From: Ectobius pallidus | Taxonomy: Eukaryota; Arthropoda; Insecta; Blattodea; Ectobiidae | NCBI GenBank assembly: GCA_964059195.1 | Contig: CAXKWD010000006.1 | Coordinates: 6,192,530-6,256,529, forward strand | Reading direction: 5' to 3' | DNA length: 64,000 nt | Shown: positions 32,154 to 42,829 of the stretch, piece by piece | Layout of the letters: every line of letters begins with the position of its first letter | Position numbering within the stretch: the stretch's first letter is position 1 | Made by a program: the position numbers and the translations under genes | Notes under the pieces: model-generated | What the model was told of the DNA's origin: nothing | Seen by the model: the letters and a program-made list of their open reading frames with translations, nothing else | The model's database searches: none

Positions 32154-32292
32154 ATAAATAGTTGAATAAAAACACTTTCTTTAACTCACTTTATTTACCT
32201 TGGTAAACTTCTGGACGGTCGTTTCGCAGGTGGTGTTCCTGCATCATCAGCAGAGTGCCAATTTGGCAGTGTTTTTGTTCAACCATTTTATT
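32154..32292 (-). repeat. Inverted repeat enclosing a hammerhead
   Basis: AATAAATAGTTGAATAAAAA and the following CACT (32154-32176) pair with the inverse of AGTGTTTTTGTTCAAC and the following CATTTTATT (32268-32292). The 139-nt minus transcript would close into one long, interrupted stem I around the ribozyme. Confidence 0.65.
32210..32254 (-). ncRNA. Type-I hammerhead ribozyme with GUC site
   Basis: Minus strand. Stem I is UCUG (32254-32251) with CAGA (32213-32210). Core CUGAUGA is at 32250-32244. Stem II is GCAGG (32242-32238) with CCUGC (32230-32226), five Watson-Crick pairs, loop AACACCA. GAA is at 32225-32223. Stem III is ACG/CGU (32222-32220 with 32217-32215), loop AC. The triplet is GUC, with cleavage after 32214. 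All invariant positions are present and the canonical GUC triplet is used. The tiny stem III loop is the PLE/retrozyme style. No PLE protein sequence is adjacent. Confidence 0.75.
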
Positions 32293-34767
32293 CTATTAAT
32301 GAGTTTTTCAAGTTAATATTGATATTGTATTTTGAATTGTTTATTTTTTCTGTCTTATTACTACAGTCATATCTCCATATCCTGTTTTGTAGATATCCTC
32401 CCATGAATCTTAAGAAACCAAATCAAAGAAAAGGATTAAACTATTTAACTGAACAAAACACAAACACAACTTTTATTTTATTTTTATATCATGTACAAAC
32501 CCAGAACATATTGATGGGACATGACAATTCATAATAATGGATACAGGAATTTACATGTAACAGAAAACAAAAACAATACAGTAAAATCATAAGCACTCTT
32601 AAATATAACCCATCATCCAATAATTATGGATAATATTGTGCAAGATCTGGATAACTTTTCAATTTTGTTACCTAGCAATTCTTATTTCTTCCTCAAAGTA
32701 CGAATTCCATGCATACTGACGCTCTTTCGGTGTCACACAAGGTCGTTGGACAGTATGTTTTGCAGGATCTCATCATAATTTCTGCACCAGGACTTGATCT
32801 GATTCATTCTATTGCATAGATGAAGCGAATTGGGCTTCTCTATATTTTTTATAGAGTACTACACTCTCTCTTGGGCATTTTGATTTCTTTATGAAAACAA
32901 ATCGATTTGACATCAGTTGGTAATAGTTACATAATTAAGTGTCCTTTTGTCTTAATTTTAAATGATATTGAATTTAAATTATTATGATTACTAGGTGAAA
33001 TGATTCATACTTATTACAAATGCATGATTTTTTTTTTTTGCTTTAACATTTTTTGTGAAACACTTCTTGTTCCTTCTTTCATTTTCTTCATTTAAATAAC
33101 ATTTTATTAATATATTGATTCACCTACTTACAAATAGAGTTACACAATCTTATGCATATACAGCTAATTGAATCAGTATTGATTGCTTGCCTTGCTCTCA
33201 CCTGAAGTTGACTCTCAAATAAGTCAAAAAGTGTTTATTGATAATGTCTGCGATTTGATTATACAACATATTAGCTAATGCGTTGGGATAAAAAAAAAGG
33301 TGATATTATTGTACTGTTTATTCAGAATATGTAATTTTTTTATATTACTCATCTCGTCATCGCTTGACAGTACACTTCGACAGTGATCATGTGGTAAAGT
33401 ACTACCATAATGAATAGAGGAGAAAGTGTGATGACTGAGGTAGTTCACTGGTTCCGCCGCTAGGTAGCAGTTACTCTGCTTGTGAGTCGCGGGAGCAAGA
33501 TTACTACGGGCGGTATAGGAAAAATTGCAAACATTATTAAACAAAATAATACATTAATCTATTTCAAAATGACTCGCCTTATCTAAATTGAATTGTTAGA
33601 TACTTCTGACAATTTTCGGGCTGCTTTACACGTCTTGGAAGATCTCATCTCCAAAAATAAACATGGCCGTGTGTAACAGTAATTTCTCAGATTCCAAGAA
33701 GCTTGACCGTAACATTTCGTTCCACATCTTTCAAAAAATCGAAGATGTTCACAAGCAATGAACAATTATATAATATAGGTATGAAACAGCTAAGGGATGA
33801 TTTGATCTAATATTTTATTGCCTAGAAAATAGGGTAGATGGTATGTTAGTATAATTTGATGAGAATTTGTTCAAGAATGTACATTTGTATAGAAATAACA
33901 ACGTATAATTAGGGTAGAAAACAGCTAAGGGATATTTTATAAATTAATATTAATATTACATTGTATAGAATATTACTGAGTATTAATTTGTATTAATATT
34001 GTATTAATAGAAATATTATTTATAATAATATTAATTTTCTCCTGGCTGTATGGGGTAAGTTATGTAGGTGAAACACGGTCAAAAGTGTAGATATGTGTAC
34101 AAATTATGTGAACAGAGATAATATAAACTAAGGGGTGGTTTGTGAATTGCAGGGCACGGAAAATTTCATAAGCAGCACTACAAAAATAGGGCGCGTGATC
34201 TTTAAAATTGGCGTTTCAACATCCGATAAAGGCGCACATACGCAAAAATTGTTTTGCAACGCATTCTACATATATCACACAATATTTCAAAGCATTTTCC
34301 CTGATTTTTTCATAAACAAATTAAATCCTCTTGCCTTAACTACAGCCCGCTATTTGCTCAAACCCTCGACCATTCGCCGTTCGCTGTAAATTATGTGCAT
34401 CTTATGTTGTTAAATTATATTATTAAAAAAAGGAACAAGACATTAAACTAATAAGACATTTGTTATGATAATTATACATAAAAATTACTGACATAAGTGA
34501 ACAGAAAATATGATAAATAAATAATCCAATAAATGCATAAATAAAAGTAGTGCAGACTTACTAAGTTAGAAAAAAGCTTCATTCACTCCCTTCCTCAGCG
34601 GGTCAATCTTGCAGTATGGGTACAAGTAGTTAGTTAATATGGTATTATTATTGAGACCACGAATAAATTATGTAAATTTTTTTACGTTATTGCTGGTATT
34701 TTATGGAAAAGATGCCTGCTAATACCTCAATACCATTCTGATAGCTTTAGCTTTAGAGTATTTACTA
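32293..34767. other. AT-rich spacer without supported genes
   Basis: Two similar phrases (ACAGCTAAGGGAT) occur at about 33787 and 33912. Nothing else is identified on either strand. Confidence 0.35.
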
Positions 34768-35126
34768 TTACTCGTTAACCATTATAGATATATAGGTGGT
34801 ACTCAATTTATAATAAGATCCAAATATTTCACTAAACCTTACACCCTTAATCTCTTTCTGGACACAAAAATAAAATAATAAATGTTGCATAGTCAAATTT
34901 GCTTCACCCTCAACATTTCACGATCGTCCCACATCATTCAGAGAGCTGAGCGCCCGGAATAATTACCACTCAATTACTCGTAAACCATTCAAGATATAAA
35001 GGTGGTACTGAATTTAAAATAAAGTTGAAATATTTCCCTAAAACTTTCTCGCTTGAAGTTTTTACGGGACACAAAAATGAAAAAAATTGTCGCATAGTCA
35101 AATTCCGTTTCACCCTCCATGAATTT
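34768..35126. repeat. Diverged tandem duplication, about 206-bp period
   Basis: TGGTACTCAATTTATAATAA...GACACAAAAATAAAATAATA...GCATAGTCAAATT in the first unit is matched by TGGTACTGAATTTAAAATAA...GACACAAAAATG...GCATAGTCAAATT about 206 bp later. Confidence 0.65.
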
Positions 35127-35261
35127 TGTGTAATTGGTGATGTTTATATAATGAAATAAAAACATTTATGTCCGCATTTTTTAAGTTTCTGTTTTAACCA
35201 TCAGAAGGACTGTGTTGTGCAGATTATTTCTGCACAAATTTCACAGAAATAGGACCAAGGG

Positions 35262-35765
35262 TTAATTAAAGATTGCGAGTTTAATCATAAGATGCCAAAC
35301 TATCATGACGCAGCATTGAGAAGTTGAAACGCAAACGAAGGTGCTGCCAGTGTTTCGGTGGACCGCCGCTCTCCCTATACCTACCATTGTATTAGCGGCG
35401 AAGTCATCACACTTTCTCATTCTATTCATTATGGTACTACATAAACAGCCACATATATTGGCTTCTGCATTGTCTTGGATTAGGTGTGCTGGAATGTCTT
35501 CAATTCTGATGATTTCATCATTGTCAGTTACACTCGTCTGAATATGAAATGGCACTGTCTGTCTATTTTCCAGTTCAGATTTTACAATCAGAAACTGACT
35601 TGCATCTGTTGCACAATTGCTCTCACCTGAAGCCTCCAATAATTGATTAGTAATTGCTAACCTTAGTGTTTGTTTAAATTTACTTGCATCAGATGTGACA
35701 TTATTTCCACCTTTTCCTCTGATTATAGAAAACAGGTTTTCAATATAATCCTGTGTCAATCTCAT
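35262..35765 (-). pseudogene. P-element-type transposase, C-terminal fragment
   Basis: Minus frame: MRLTQDYIENLFSIIRGKGG followed by NNVTSDASKFKQTLRLAI. This LTQD-x-[IL]-E-x-[LF]-F-S-x-[IV]-R-x-[KR]-G-G motif is the hallmark of the P-element/THAP9 transposase C-terminus. It is fused in frame at 35765 to the broken end of a LINE RT (YTSLIRPIW). A long tail with Cys-rich IMNRMRKCDD follows to the stop. Probably the 3' part of the P-type gene whose middle part is at 42.8-44.1 kb. Confidence 0.78.
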
Positions 35766-35942
35766 CCAGATAGGCCTGATGAGCGATGTATATATTAATT
35801 TCTTGTATTGAAAGGAAAGTGAGGATTTAGAAAATATGATGTGTTTCAACTCATGGAGACGATGGTGAATTTTCTTAATTAAGTAGGAAAAATGGTCTTT
35901 CCATTTCAGATGTTGATCGAGAATAAGACCAAGATATCTGAT

Positions 35943-36023
35943 TGACTTAGACTCAAGAACCTGTTCGCCTGACTTAGACTCAAGAACCTGTTCGCCTGAC
36001 TTAGACTCAAGAACCTGTTCACC
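35943..36023 (-). repeat. 27-bp tandem repeat, three units, inside LINE RT
   Basis: Three 27-bp units (TGACTTAGACTCAAGAACCT + GTTCGCC), the last with one change. On the minus strand they encode GEQVLESKS three times, in frame. Confidence 0.92.
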
Positions 36024-36044
36024 TTGAAGTATGATTGGTTATAA

Positions 36045-36345
36045 TAATAATATTTATTTATTGGCCATTAAACACTTACATGCATCAGGCTTCATCCAAT
36101 ATAGAGAGTTAAGTCCAATTAAGAGCAAGATGTTCCTTAACAGTATAATAGTTGTTCTTTAGCAATACAAATTTAATTTTCTTCTTAAAGATATTTACAT
36201 TATTTAGTGATTTCACACTTTCTGGCAACTTGTTGTATAGTTTTATACCAACAGCAACATGACTATCAAGCGTCATTTGGAGTCGACATCTAGGTACCAC
36301 TAGGTTATGACTACCTCGTGTGTTGTAGTACATCATACTTGTGTG
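36045..36345 (-). mobile_element. Nested 5'-truncated LINE tail
   Basis: Minus frame: YYNTRGSHNLVVPRCRLQMT..VAVGIKLYNKLPESVKSLNNVNIFKKKIK, the typical LINE ORF2 C-terminus, ending in a run of AATAAATAAATATTATTATT. It splits the host LINE RT between its KSNVVKFTH and ILQGEQV segments. Confidence 0.75.
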
Positions 36346-38388
36346 TGAATTTCACGACGTTTGATTTTTTTGGGTTCATCACAACTCTCCAGTGTTTGCA
36401 CCACAAATCTATTTCGTCACAAAATTCTTGAAGATGCTGTACAGCTATGTCAGCGACACCTTTACTCAGTATTGCAATGTCGTCTGCAAAGTGTGCAATT
36501 ATGAGTTTGTCAGAAACTGGGAAGTCTGCAGTGTACGTGTTGTAAAGTAGAGGTCCAAGTATACTGCCTTGAGGTACTCCAGATCGAATTGTTAATGCTT
36601 TTGATTGAGCTGATTCATATTTTACTGAAAATGTTCTGCTGCAAAGATATGATTTAATGATTCATTTAGGTGAGGCTTAATTTTGAAAAGAAGACCATCA
36701 TGCCATATTTTGTCGAAAGCCTTTTCAGTATCCACAAATAGTCCTAGACAAACTGATTTTTCCTCGTAAGTGTCCAATATAGCATCTGCAATGCGGTGGA
36801 GCTGCTGCGGACATGTATGCTGTGTTCTGAAACCAAACTGTGTAGTAGGTAGAACATATTTCAATTCTTCCAGTAATTGTGGTAAGAGTAAACGTTTGAA
36901 AATTGTGGAGAAGAGTGGTAAAAGACTTACAGGAGAAGAACTTTTTGGATCACTTTTGACTTTCTGTGGTTTTTGGGGTCATAGTTATAATAGCGTGCTT
37001 CCATTTAGAAGGGAAATAAGTTAAGTGAAGAATAGCGTTGTATATTTGTGTTATAAATACTAGTGCTTTTCGAGGGAGAGCTTCCAGTAGAAGCTGAACA
37101 ATCAGATCTTGGCCAGGAGCTTTATTCTTAGGTGATCTAGTTATGACATTCCATACTTGAGCAGGTGTGAAGAATTTATTGTAAGGAGATAGTTGGAGAG
37201 GCTGTGAAATTGATTCTTCTACGGTTCTAGTGAATTCAGCATCAGCAATATCGTTCGGTTGAAACTGATTGTACAATTGTTCAGAAAAAAGTTTAACTTT
37301 CTCTTGTGGAGTCAAAGACCACTTAGTGCTGGTTTTTAAAGGCGGTATTTTTTCTCTGTATTTTAATATTTTCTTTGTTGCCTTCCATAAAGATCCATCC
37401 TGTGCATTAATAGTCTTTAGTTGATTTTCAAGAGCAGTTGTTCGTTCAAGTTCTTTCGTTGCTCTGTTATAAGAAATCTTGTGTTGAGGGTATTTAGTTT
37501 GTTCCCAAAGTTTTCTACACTTATTTTTAATCTCATGAAGTTGTTGAATTTGATGAGGAAAATTACCATTGGTAAATCTGTGAGCGTAATTTTCAGTAGA
37601 GCTACTTGCTAGATTAGCAGAATGCTGGATATTTCTGGTAATAGTAGCAATTGCAACATCTATATCATGAGGTGACTGGTAAGAGATTGTAATGGGTGCT
37701 TAATTAAACCAGGAGAAGAAATATAGTTCTCAACAGCGCCATTGAGTATAATAAGTACAGGGTAATGATCTGAGCTTAATTCATATAGTACTTCAGGATT
37801 TGTGCAGTGCTGCGCAACGTTTTTACCAATGAAGAAATCTAAAACATCCGGTGTGCTGCCATCTCATGGGTAATGTGTCGATTCCTCAGGAAATAGATGC
37901 TCTAGGTTCAGTTGATAAGATACATTATGTAGTATTCTTCCTTGCGGGTTGACTACATTCGATCCCCAACGAGGATGTTTGCTATTAAAATCTCCACTGA
38001 CTAGATAATAAGATTTCAATTCGTGGAAAACAGCCCAGAAATCCGATGGATTTAGTTTGTTGACCGGAGCTGAATAAAATTATGCAATTTGTAATGTCTT
38101 GTTATTGAACTCTATTTGTATGCGTGGTATTTGATATTCTTCTTCAATTAAGGGTGAAAGTTCATAATGTACTAGTGATGTTTTTACGAAAACAGCATAA
38201 CCCCCTTTCCTTTCTTGGCTGGGATAATCAGCTCTGTACATATAATATCCTGCTATGCGATAATGCAAATGTGGTGCCAATTTGGTCTCTGTATAAATAT
38301 GAAGGAAATACAATAATATTGTTCATGATATTTATTATTAATGCCTTGACAGTTCCAAGTGCAGATGCGTATTGCTCTATTAGGGCCT

Positions 38389-39508
38389 CTAGCCATTATG
38401 TTTTAAAAGGACAGGAATAATTTGAGATAGTGTATTAATAAGTGGATGTAGAAGCTCTAGGAGTGAGTCCAGCTTGGTTAGAATACGATCCAGCTGGTTT
38501 ACATTTGGTTCAGGAGAAGCGATTTTGGCATAGGTTTTTTGATGAGAAGAGTCTTGTGGAACTTGAGGGGTTGGCAGGGATGGAAAATTCTGGTTGGTCA
38601 AATTGATTCCCATTTGAGAAGAATTTGTTCTTGTTTCATTAGCTTGGAATTTCCTTGTTTGTGACGTAGGATTTGATACTTTTTGAAGCTTTAGATATTC
38701 AGGACAGCCTCTATAACTTGCGGTGTGTTGCCCTTTACAATTCACACACACACTGGTGGAGCATCATGAGGTTTTGTACATTTTGAAGTAGAATGATTCC
38801 CATCATATTTGACACATCTGGCTCTTTCATGGCAATAGTTCTTGCTATGACCATATTCTTGGCAATTAATGCATTGAACAATATGCCTTTTAGGTTTTGG
38901 GGCTCTACTTTTATTACAGCATAGTACAGTCTGTTTAATTTGTAAATTTCTTCATTATTTACATTTGGTTTAAGGTCTACAAAAAATAATGGTAAAGCCA
39001 CCTTTGTAACAGGATGATGCACTGGAACCATTTGTGCAGGTTCAAATCCTAGTGAGCTCAGCTCATTCACAACTGTGTTTATATCACATGAAGGATGCAG
39101 ACCTCCAATTACTACGCAAAAACTGCTATCTTTCTTCATTTGGTACGTATGGAACTCTGCTTTATGAGTCTCAAAATACTTTATGGCAGTTCTGTAATCT
39201 TCAGAAGTTTCAACTGAAAATTTTACTCTCTGATTATCAAGTGTAATATGTTTGAAATGTCTTACGTTTTCTGCTCTCAAATCGTGAAGAACTGCATTTA
39301 TATTTGATACATTATTTACATAAATAGGAGGTGGTTTTGTAGGTTTCTGAGCAGAATTATTGTTTTGATCCATAGCTTCTGTATTATCATCACCATTTGA
39401 TAAGTTTGATAATGGCTCAAAAGGATTTGGAGAAATAAATAAAGACTTACAATTATTTTCAGTTTCTGATCTTTTTTGGCGATTGTTGTCATCTTGTTTC
39501 TCATCCAT
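38389..39508 (-). pseudogene. LINE ORF1 gag-like protein with zinc knuckles
   Basis: It starts MDEKQDDNNRQKRSETENNC. A central RNA-binding region (KPPPIYVNNVSNINAVLHDL...FCVVIGGLHPSCDINTVVNE) is followed, after a frameshift near 38880, by CCHC knuckles (CINCQEYGHSKNYC-like, then VCVNCKGQHTASYRGCPEY). This is the nucleic-acid-binding ORF1 of Jockey-clade LINEs. One frameshift separates the RNA-binding part from the knuckles; the start is in good order at the element's 5' side. Confidence 0.8.
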
Positions 39509-40014
39509 GATGAGGTTATGCAGGCAATGTGAAAATTAAATTATATCAGTGAACTCTAATTATGAACTCTCGTATCACTTAACAACACTACTAATGAATT
39601 GAAAATATCAAAGAGTGTGTCTATTTTTGCAATGAAGCTGGCAGTGGCAGTAGATAATGCATGATTTGACATGGAATTAAAATTAATGTGTCATAATACC
39701 ACAACTAACTGAGTGACTGAACACACGAGCTGTAAGGCACACTCTCATTGGTGTGAATGGAGGCAACTGAATACAGTGAAACCTCTATTTTACACTTCTA
39801 TAGAGGACCGCCCCAAAAAATGTAAAATCGAGGAATAGTAAGAGAGAAGCATGGAGACAAAACAAAGCATAGGCTACACCATTAAAATACCTTTAACTCA
39901 CTTTTTAATAACCAAATGAATAAATAAAGATAGATCTACCGTAATTTTGAACACACAAAAGGTAAAGAATAAAAAACTAAAAGCTGACCTAATGCTGCAT
40001 TTTATAAACAAACT

Positions 40015-40604
40015 TAGGCAAAGTTGCAATGTAGGGGGGCCCATCTCGCGATGTGCGCAGGTTTCCATGGACGGGTGATGTTTTTTGTTTCTCAGCATGG
40101 CAGGTTGATGAACATGACTCTTCTTGTACATTGCTTATGAACAGTGATATTAATTTAGTAGGGCATTCTAAATTCTCCTGAAATTCTAGTTTAGTGGCAG
40201 TTAGGTTAGGAACGGTGTTACTAATTAGTGACAGGTTCTGTTAGGTTATGAACGGTGATATTAATTTAGTAGGGCATTTTGAATTCTGCAGAAGGGGAGG
40301 TTTGTTGTATTGGTGAACCTGTTTCCCAGAATTAAACGTGTTCAGCTGGTGTGACGTCACACCTCTAACGTCCAATCACGAGTTTCTTCATATAAAAATA
40401 TGGTGGAATTCACGTTACTTTTCGCTAGATCATGTTATAAAAGAAAGTGTAACGTTTAGGGAGGGTGGGTTGGATCAAATCATTCGCAGAGGCAACATCG
40501 CCTCTCGAGAGAACTATCTATAACAAAATACGTGTGATATTAAGCGTTTTATGAGGAGAAAGTTGGTTTTCAAAGTGGGCCCCCCTGCAATGCGACTTTA
40601 CCCA
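40015..40604. mobile_element. 590-bp MITE nested in Tigger
   Basis: TAGGCAAAGTTGCAATGTAG...GGGGGCCCA at 40015-40043 is inverted at 40576-40604 (TGGGCCCCCCTGCAATGCGA...). The interior holds two copies of GTGATATTAATTTAGTAGGG (about 40145 and 40254) and the palindrome GGTGTGACGTCACACC at 40348-40363. It ends 8 bp from the Tigger stop codon. Superfamily unassigned. Confidence 0.7.
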
Positions 40605-40612
40605 AACATAAT

Positions 40613-42168
40613 TTACTTTTTAATCCAACCCAACAAAGATGTTTGTTTTGTTTGTTCTTGAGCCTTTAGTCTGTACAGTTCATTTTCCATTTTTTGGCAC
40701 ATGCCAAGAATGTCATTAGGTACAATGAACTTTTGAACATAAGCTCTTGTTTGTTGTAAGCCTTGTAGGGCATCTAAGAAGTTGACATTCTCTACCTGAA
40801 CCTCACAACACCCATCTTGATCTATGCCTTCTGCTTCTTCTTCTTCCTCGACTGCAGCAAGGTTATCATCTAGCACCTGATCTACACTTTGCACTTCGCA
40901 AACATTTACACTGTCGTCGCAAGCAGCATACTCTTGAAATTCTACTCCAGGGTGAATGGATTCCCATCCCTGCTTCTCCTGAACACTAAGTGTGAAGGGA
41001 TCCTCAATGCAGCCATCTTCAACAGCAAACCCACATTTCTTGAAGCAGTTCTGGATGGTTGTAGGAGTTACATTTCTCCAGGCCTCTGCAATGTAGTGCA
41101 TTGCAGACAGGATGCTTAGCTTCATCTTTGTCACATCTTGCAGCAGTCCCCCATCTATTAATGCAACAGCCTTTCTTATGACCTGTCGCCTGTAATAGCA
41201 TTTAAAAGCTTGGATTACACCCAGATCCAAAGGCTGTAGCTGGCTGGTACAGTTTGGAGGGAAAAATACCACCTTGATGTTTTTCAGTGCAGTATTTTTT
41301 GGGTGTGCAGCACACTGGTCAACAAACAGAATTATTTTTCTGTTTTTAGCACCCATTTGTCGATCTAGCTGGAGAAAATACTCTTCAAATAATCCTGTAG
41401 TCACCCAAGAGTTTGTGTTAGCTTTGTATTTTGTTGGCAGTGTTTTCACTCCCTTAAAGCACCGTGGCTTGTTATACTTGCCTATAACAAGTCAGAGCCA
41501 TCTGCATTGCAAGCAAGCAACACAGTCACTCGTTGCTTTGATTTTGTGCCTCCATGACATGCCTCACCTTTGTATGCCAAGGTTTTGTTTGGAAGAAGAT
41601 TGAAAAACAGGCCAGTTTCATCTGCATTGTAAATGTTTTTGGGATCATAACCTTCTACCAAATGTTGAAGGTTGTCCTTCCACTCTTCAACAGTTTCGGG
41701 AGCCACACTAGCACTTTCTCCAGACAGAGCTTTATACACCAGATTGTGGCGTTTCTTGAATTTGTCGATCCAGCCATTCGACGCTTTGAAATTGTCTATT
41801 CCAAGTCTGGCAGCGATGTGCAAAGCTTTTTCCTTTAGGTGGGTTCCATCGATGGCCACATTTGCTGTTCTAGCTTGCTTGAACCACATGGAGAGAGTAT
41901 TTTCTAGCTCCTCGAGCGGCGTTGATTTTAAAGATTTTCTCTGCTTTGAGAATGTCCCACAACTTGCAAAACACTTTTCAATGTCACAGCGATTTTTTAC
42001 TATTGTATTCAGCATTGACACTGGTAAATTCATACTCGCCGCTAGATCAACACGTGTGCCCATGTGGGCATCGACTTTAGCAAGGATGTCCATTTTTTCC
42101 GCGATGGAAAACGCTTTTCGTTTTTTTGCTGGATTTTTAGCCATTATGATTACCAACACTTGATACAA
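40613..42168 (-). pseudogene. Tigger (pogo) transposase
   Basis: It starts MYQVLVIIMAKNPAKKRK (or the internal MAKNPAKK). A psq-type helix-turn-helix (FSIAEKMDILAKVDAHM) and a CENP-B-type HTH (LKEKALHIAARLG...ASNGWIDKFKKRH) precede a DDE_1 catalytic domain: NADETGLFF, then ILFVDQCAAHPKN and TSQLQPLDLGVIQAFK, with 30 residues between the last two aspartates, the pogo spacing. A frameshift near 41480 between DGSDLL and IGKYNKPRCFKG breaks the enzyme. The C-terminus ends SLLGWIKK after an acidic stretch (EEEEEAEG). Confidence 0.9.
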
Positions 42169-42829
42169 ACTTAGTGTAACGAAACAGTATTATAAAATAT
42201 TTGATCTTCTGACGAAGCTCTTCTAGCGTTCACAATGAAGAACCAAACTCGTCACCGCCAAAAGTATAAGTCGCGGAGCCAAGAAGGAAAGGAAACGTTA
42301 TAGCCCGCGAAACCATTATTAATAAAGAACTGCGCATAATGTGCAAAGAAGCAGAAACAAAGGCTTATAACAAACGAAAGTATTATAAGTGCGCACAATG
42401 TGCAAAGAAGCAGAAATGAAGTAGCTACACCGAGATAGCGTCTTGACGACCTATGCTCTTCAACAGAACAAGGATGAATATAATGGTGACCACGGAGGCT
42501 TTTGTTCCGAAGTTGCCGCATTCCATGTAAAATCGAGGTTTCATATACCGTGGGACCAAAAACTCCTGCGTAAAGTCGAGGAAAACGTAAAATCGCGAAA
42601 ATTTATTTATTGCTCTTATGGGCGTTAAGCCAGGATTTTAAATTCTTGACGTAAAATGGGGGAAAACGTAAAATCGGAAATCGTAAAATCGAAGTTTCAC
42701 TGTGCATTGTTTATTTAGTTTAGGGGCTAGTCGGGGTTACATTGCGTTATCTTTATCATAAAACACAACTATGTGACCCCAGGAACACCTACCATCATCA
42801 CACAAAATATCATATTTTTAAAAATTTGA

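Larger units (their letters stand above)
35766..38388 (-). pseudogene. LINE ORF2: APE endonuclease and reverse transcriptase
   Basis: From the 5' end (minus): an apurinic-type endonuclease with GDFNSKHPRWGS and SSDHYPVL, an RT beginning SPKNKAPGQDLI, then CPQQLHRIADAI, LFVDTEKAFDKIWHDGL, GVPQGSILGPLLYN and HFADDIAIL (catalytic FADD near 36490), and the thumb at KSIRYLGLILDQHLKWKDHF. Such ORF2 proteins nick DNA and prime reverse transcription on the cut. At least two stops or frameshifts are visible (for example near 37865 and 38080). The frame is also broken by the nested LINE tail, and a 9-residue unit is repeated three times just before the thumb. Truncated at its 3' end. Confidence 0.82.
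35766..39530 (-). mobile_element. Jockey-like LINE, 3'-truncated
   Basis: ORF1 (gag-like) and ORF2 (endonuclease plus RT) lie in order on the minus strand, ending abruptly at the P-transposase junction without a poly(A) tail. A short 5'-truncated second LINE tail is nested at 36045-36345. Both ORFs are disrupted. Confidence 0.82.
39774..42702 (-). mobile_element. pogo/Tigger DNA transposon
   Basis: The ends CAGTGAAACCTCTATTTTAC (39774) and ...GATTTTACGATTTC..CTTCACTG-type inverse (GAAGTTTCACTG ending 42702) match the Tigger terminus CAGTGAAACCTC. TA precedes the left end; TG follows the right end, so one target base has mutated. It encodes a broken transposase on the minus strand and carries a MITE directly after the stop codon. 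Confidence 0.88.

Noticed and set aside
34135..34389. 84-residue plus-strand frame as a small gene
   Set aside because: No recognised motif, splice or promoter evidence; composition matches the spacer.
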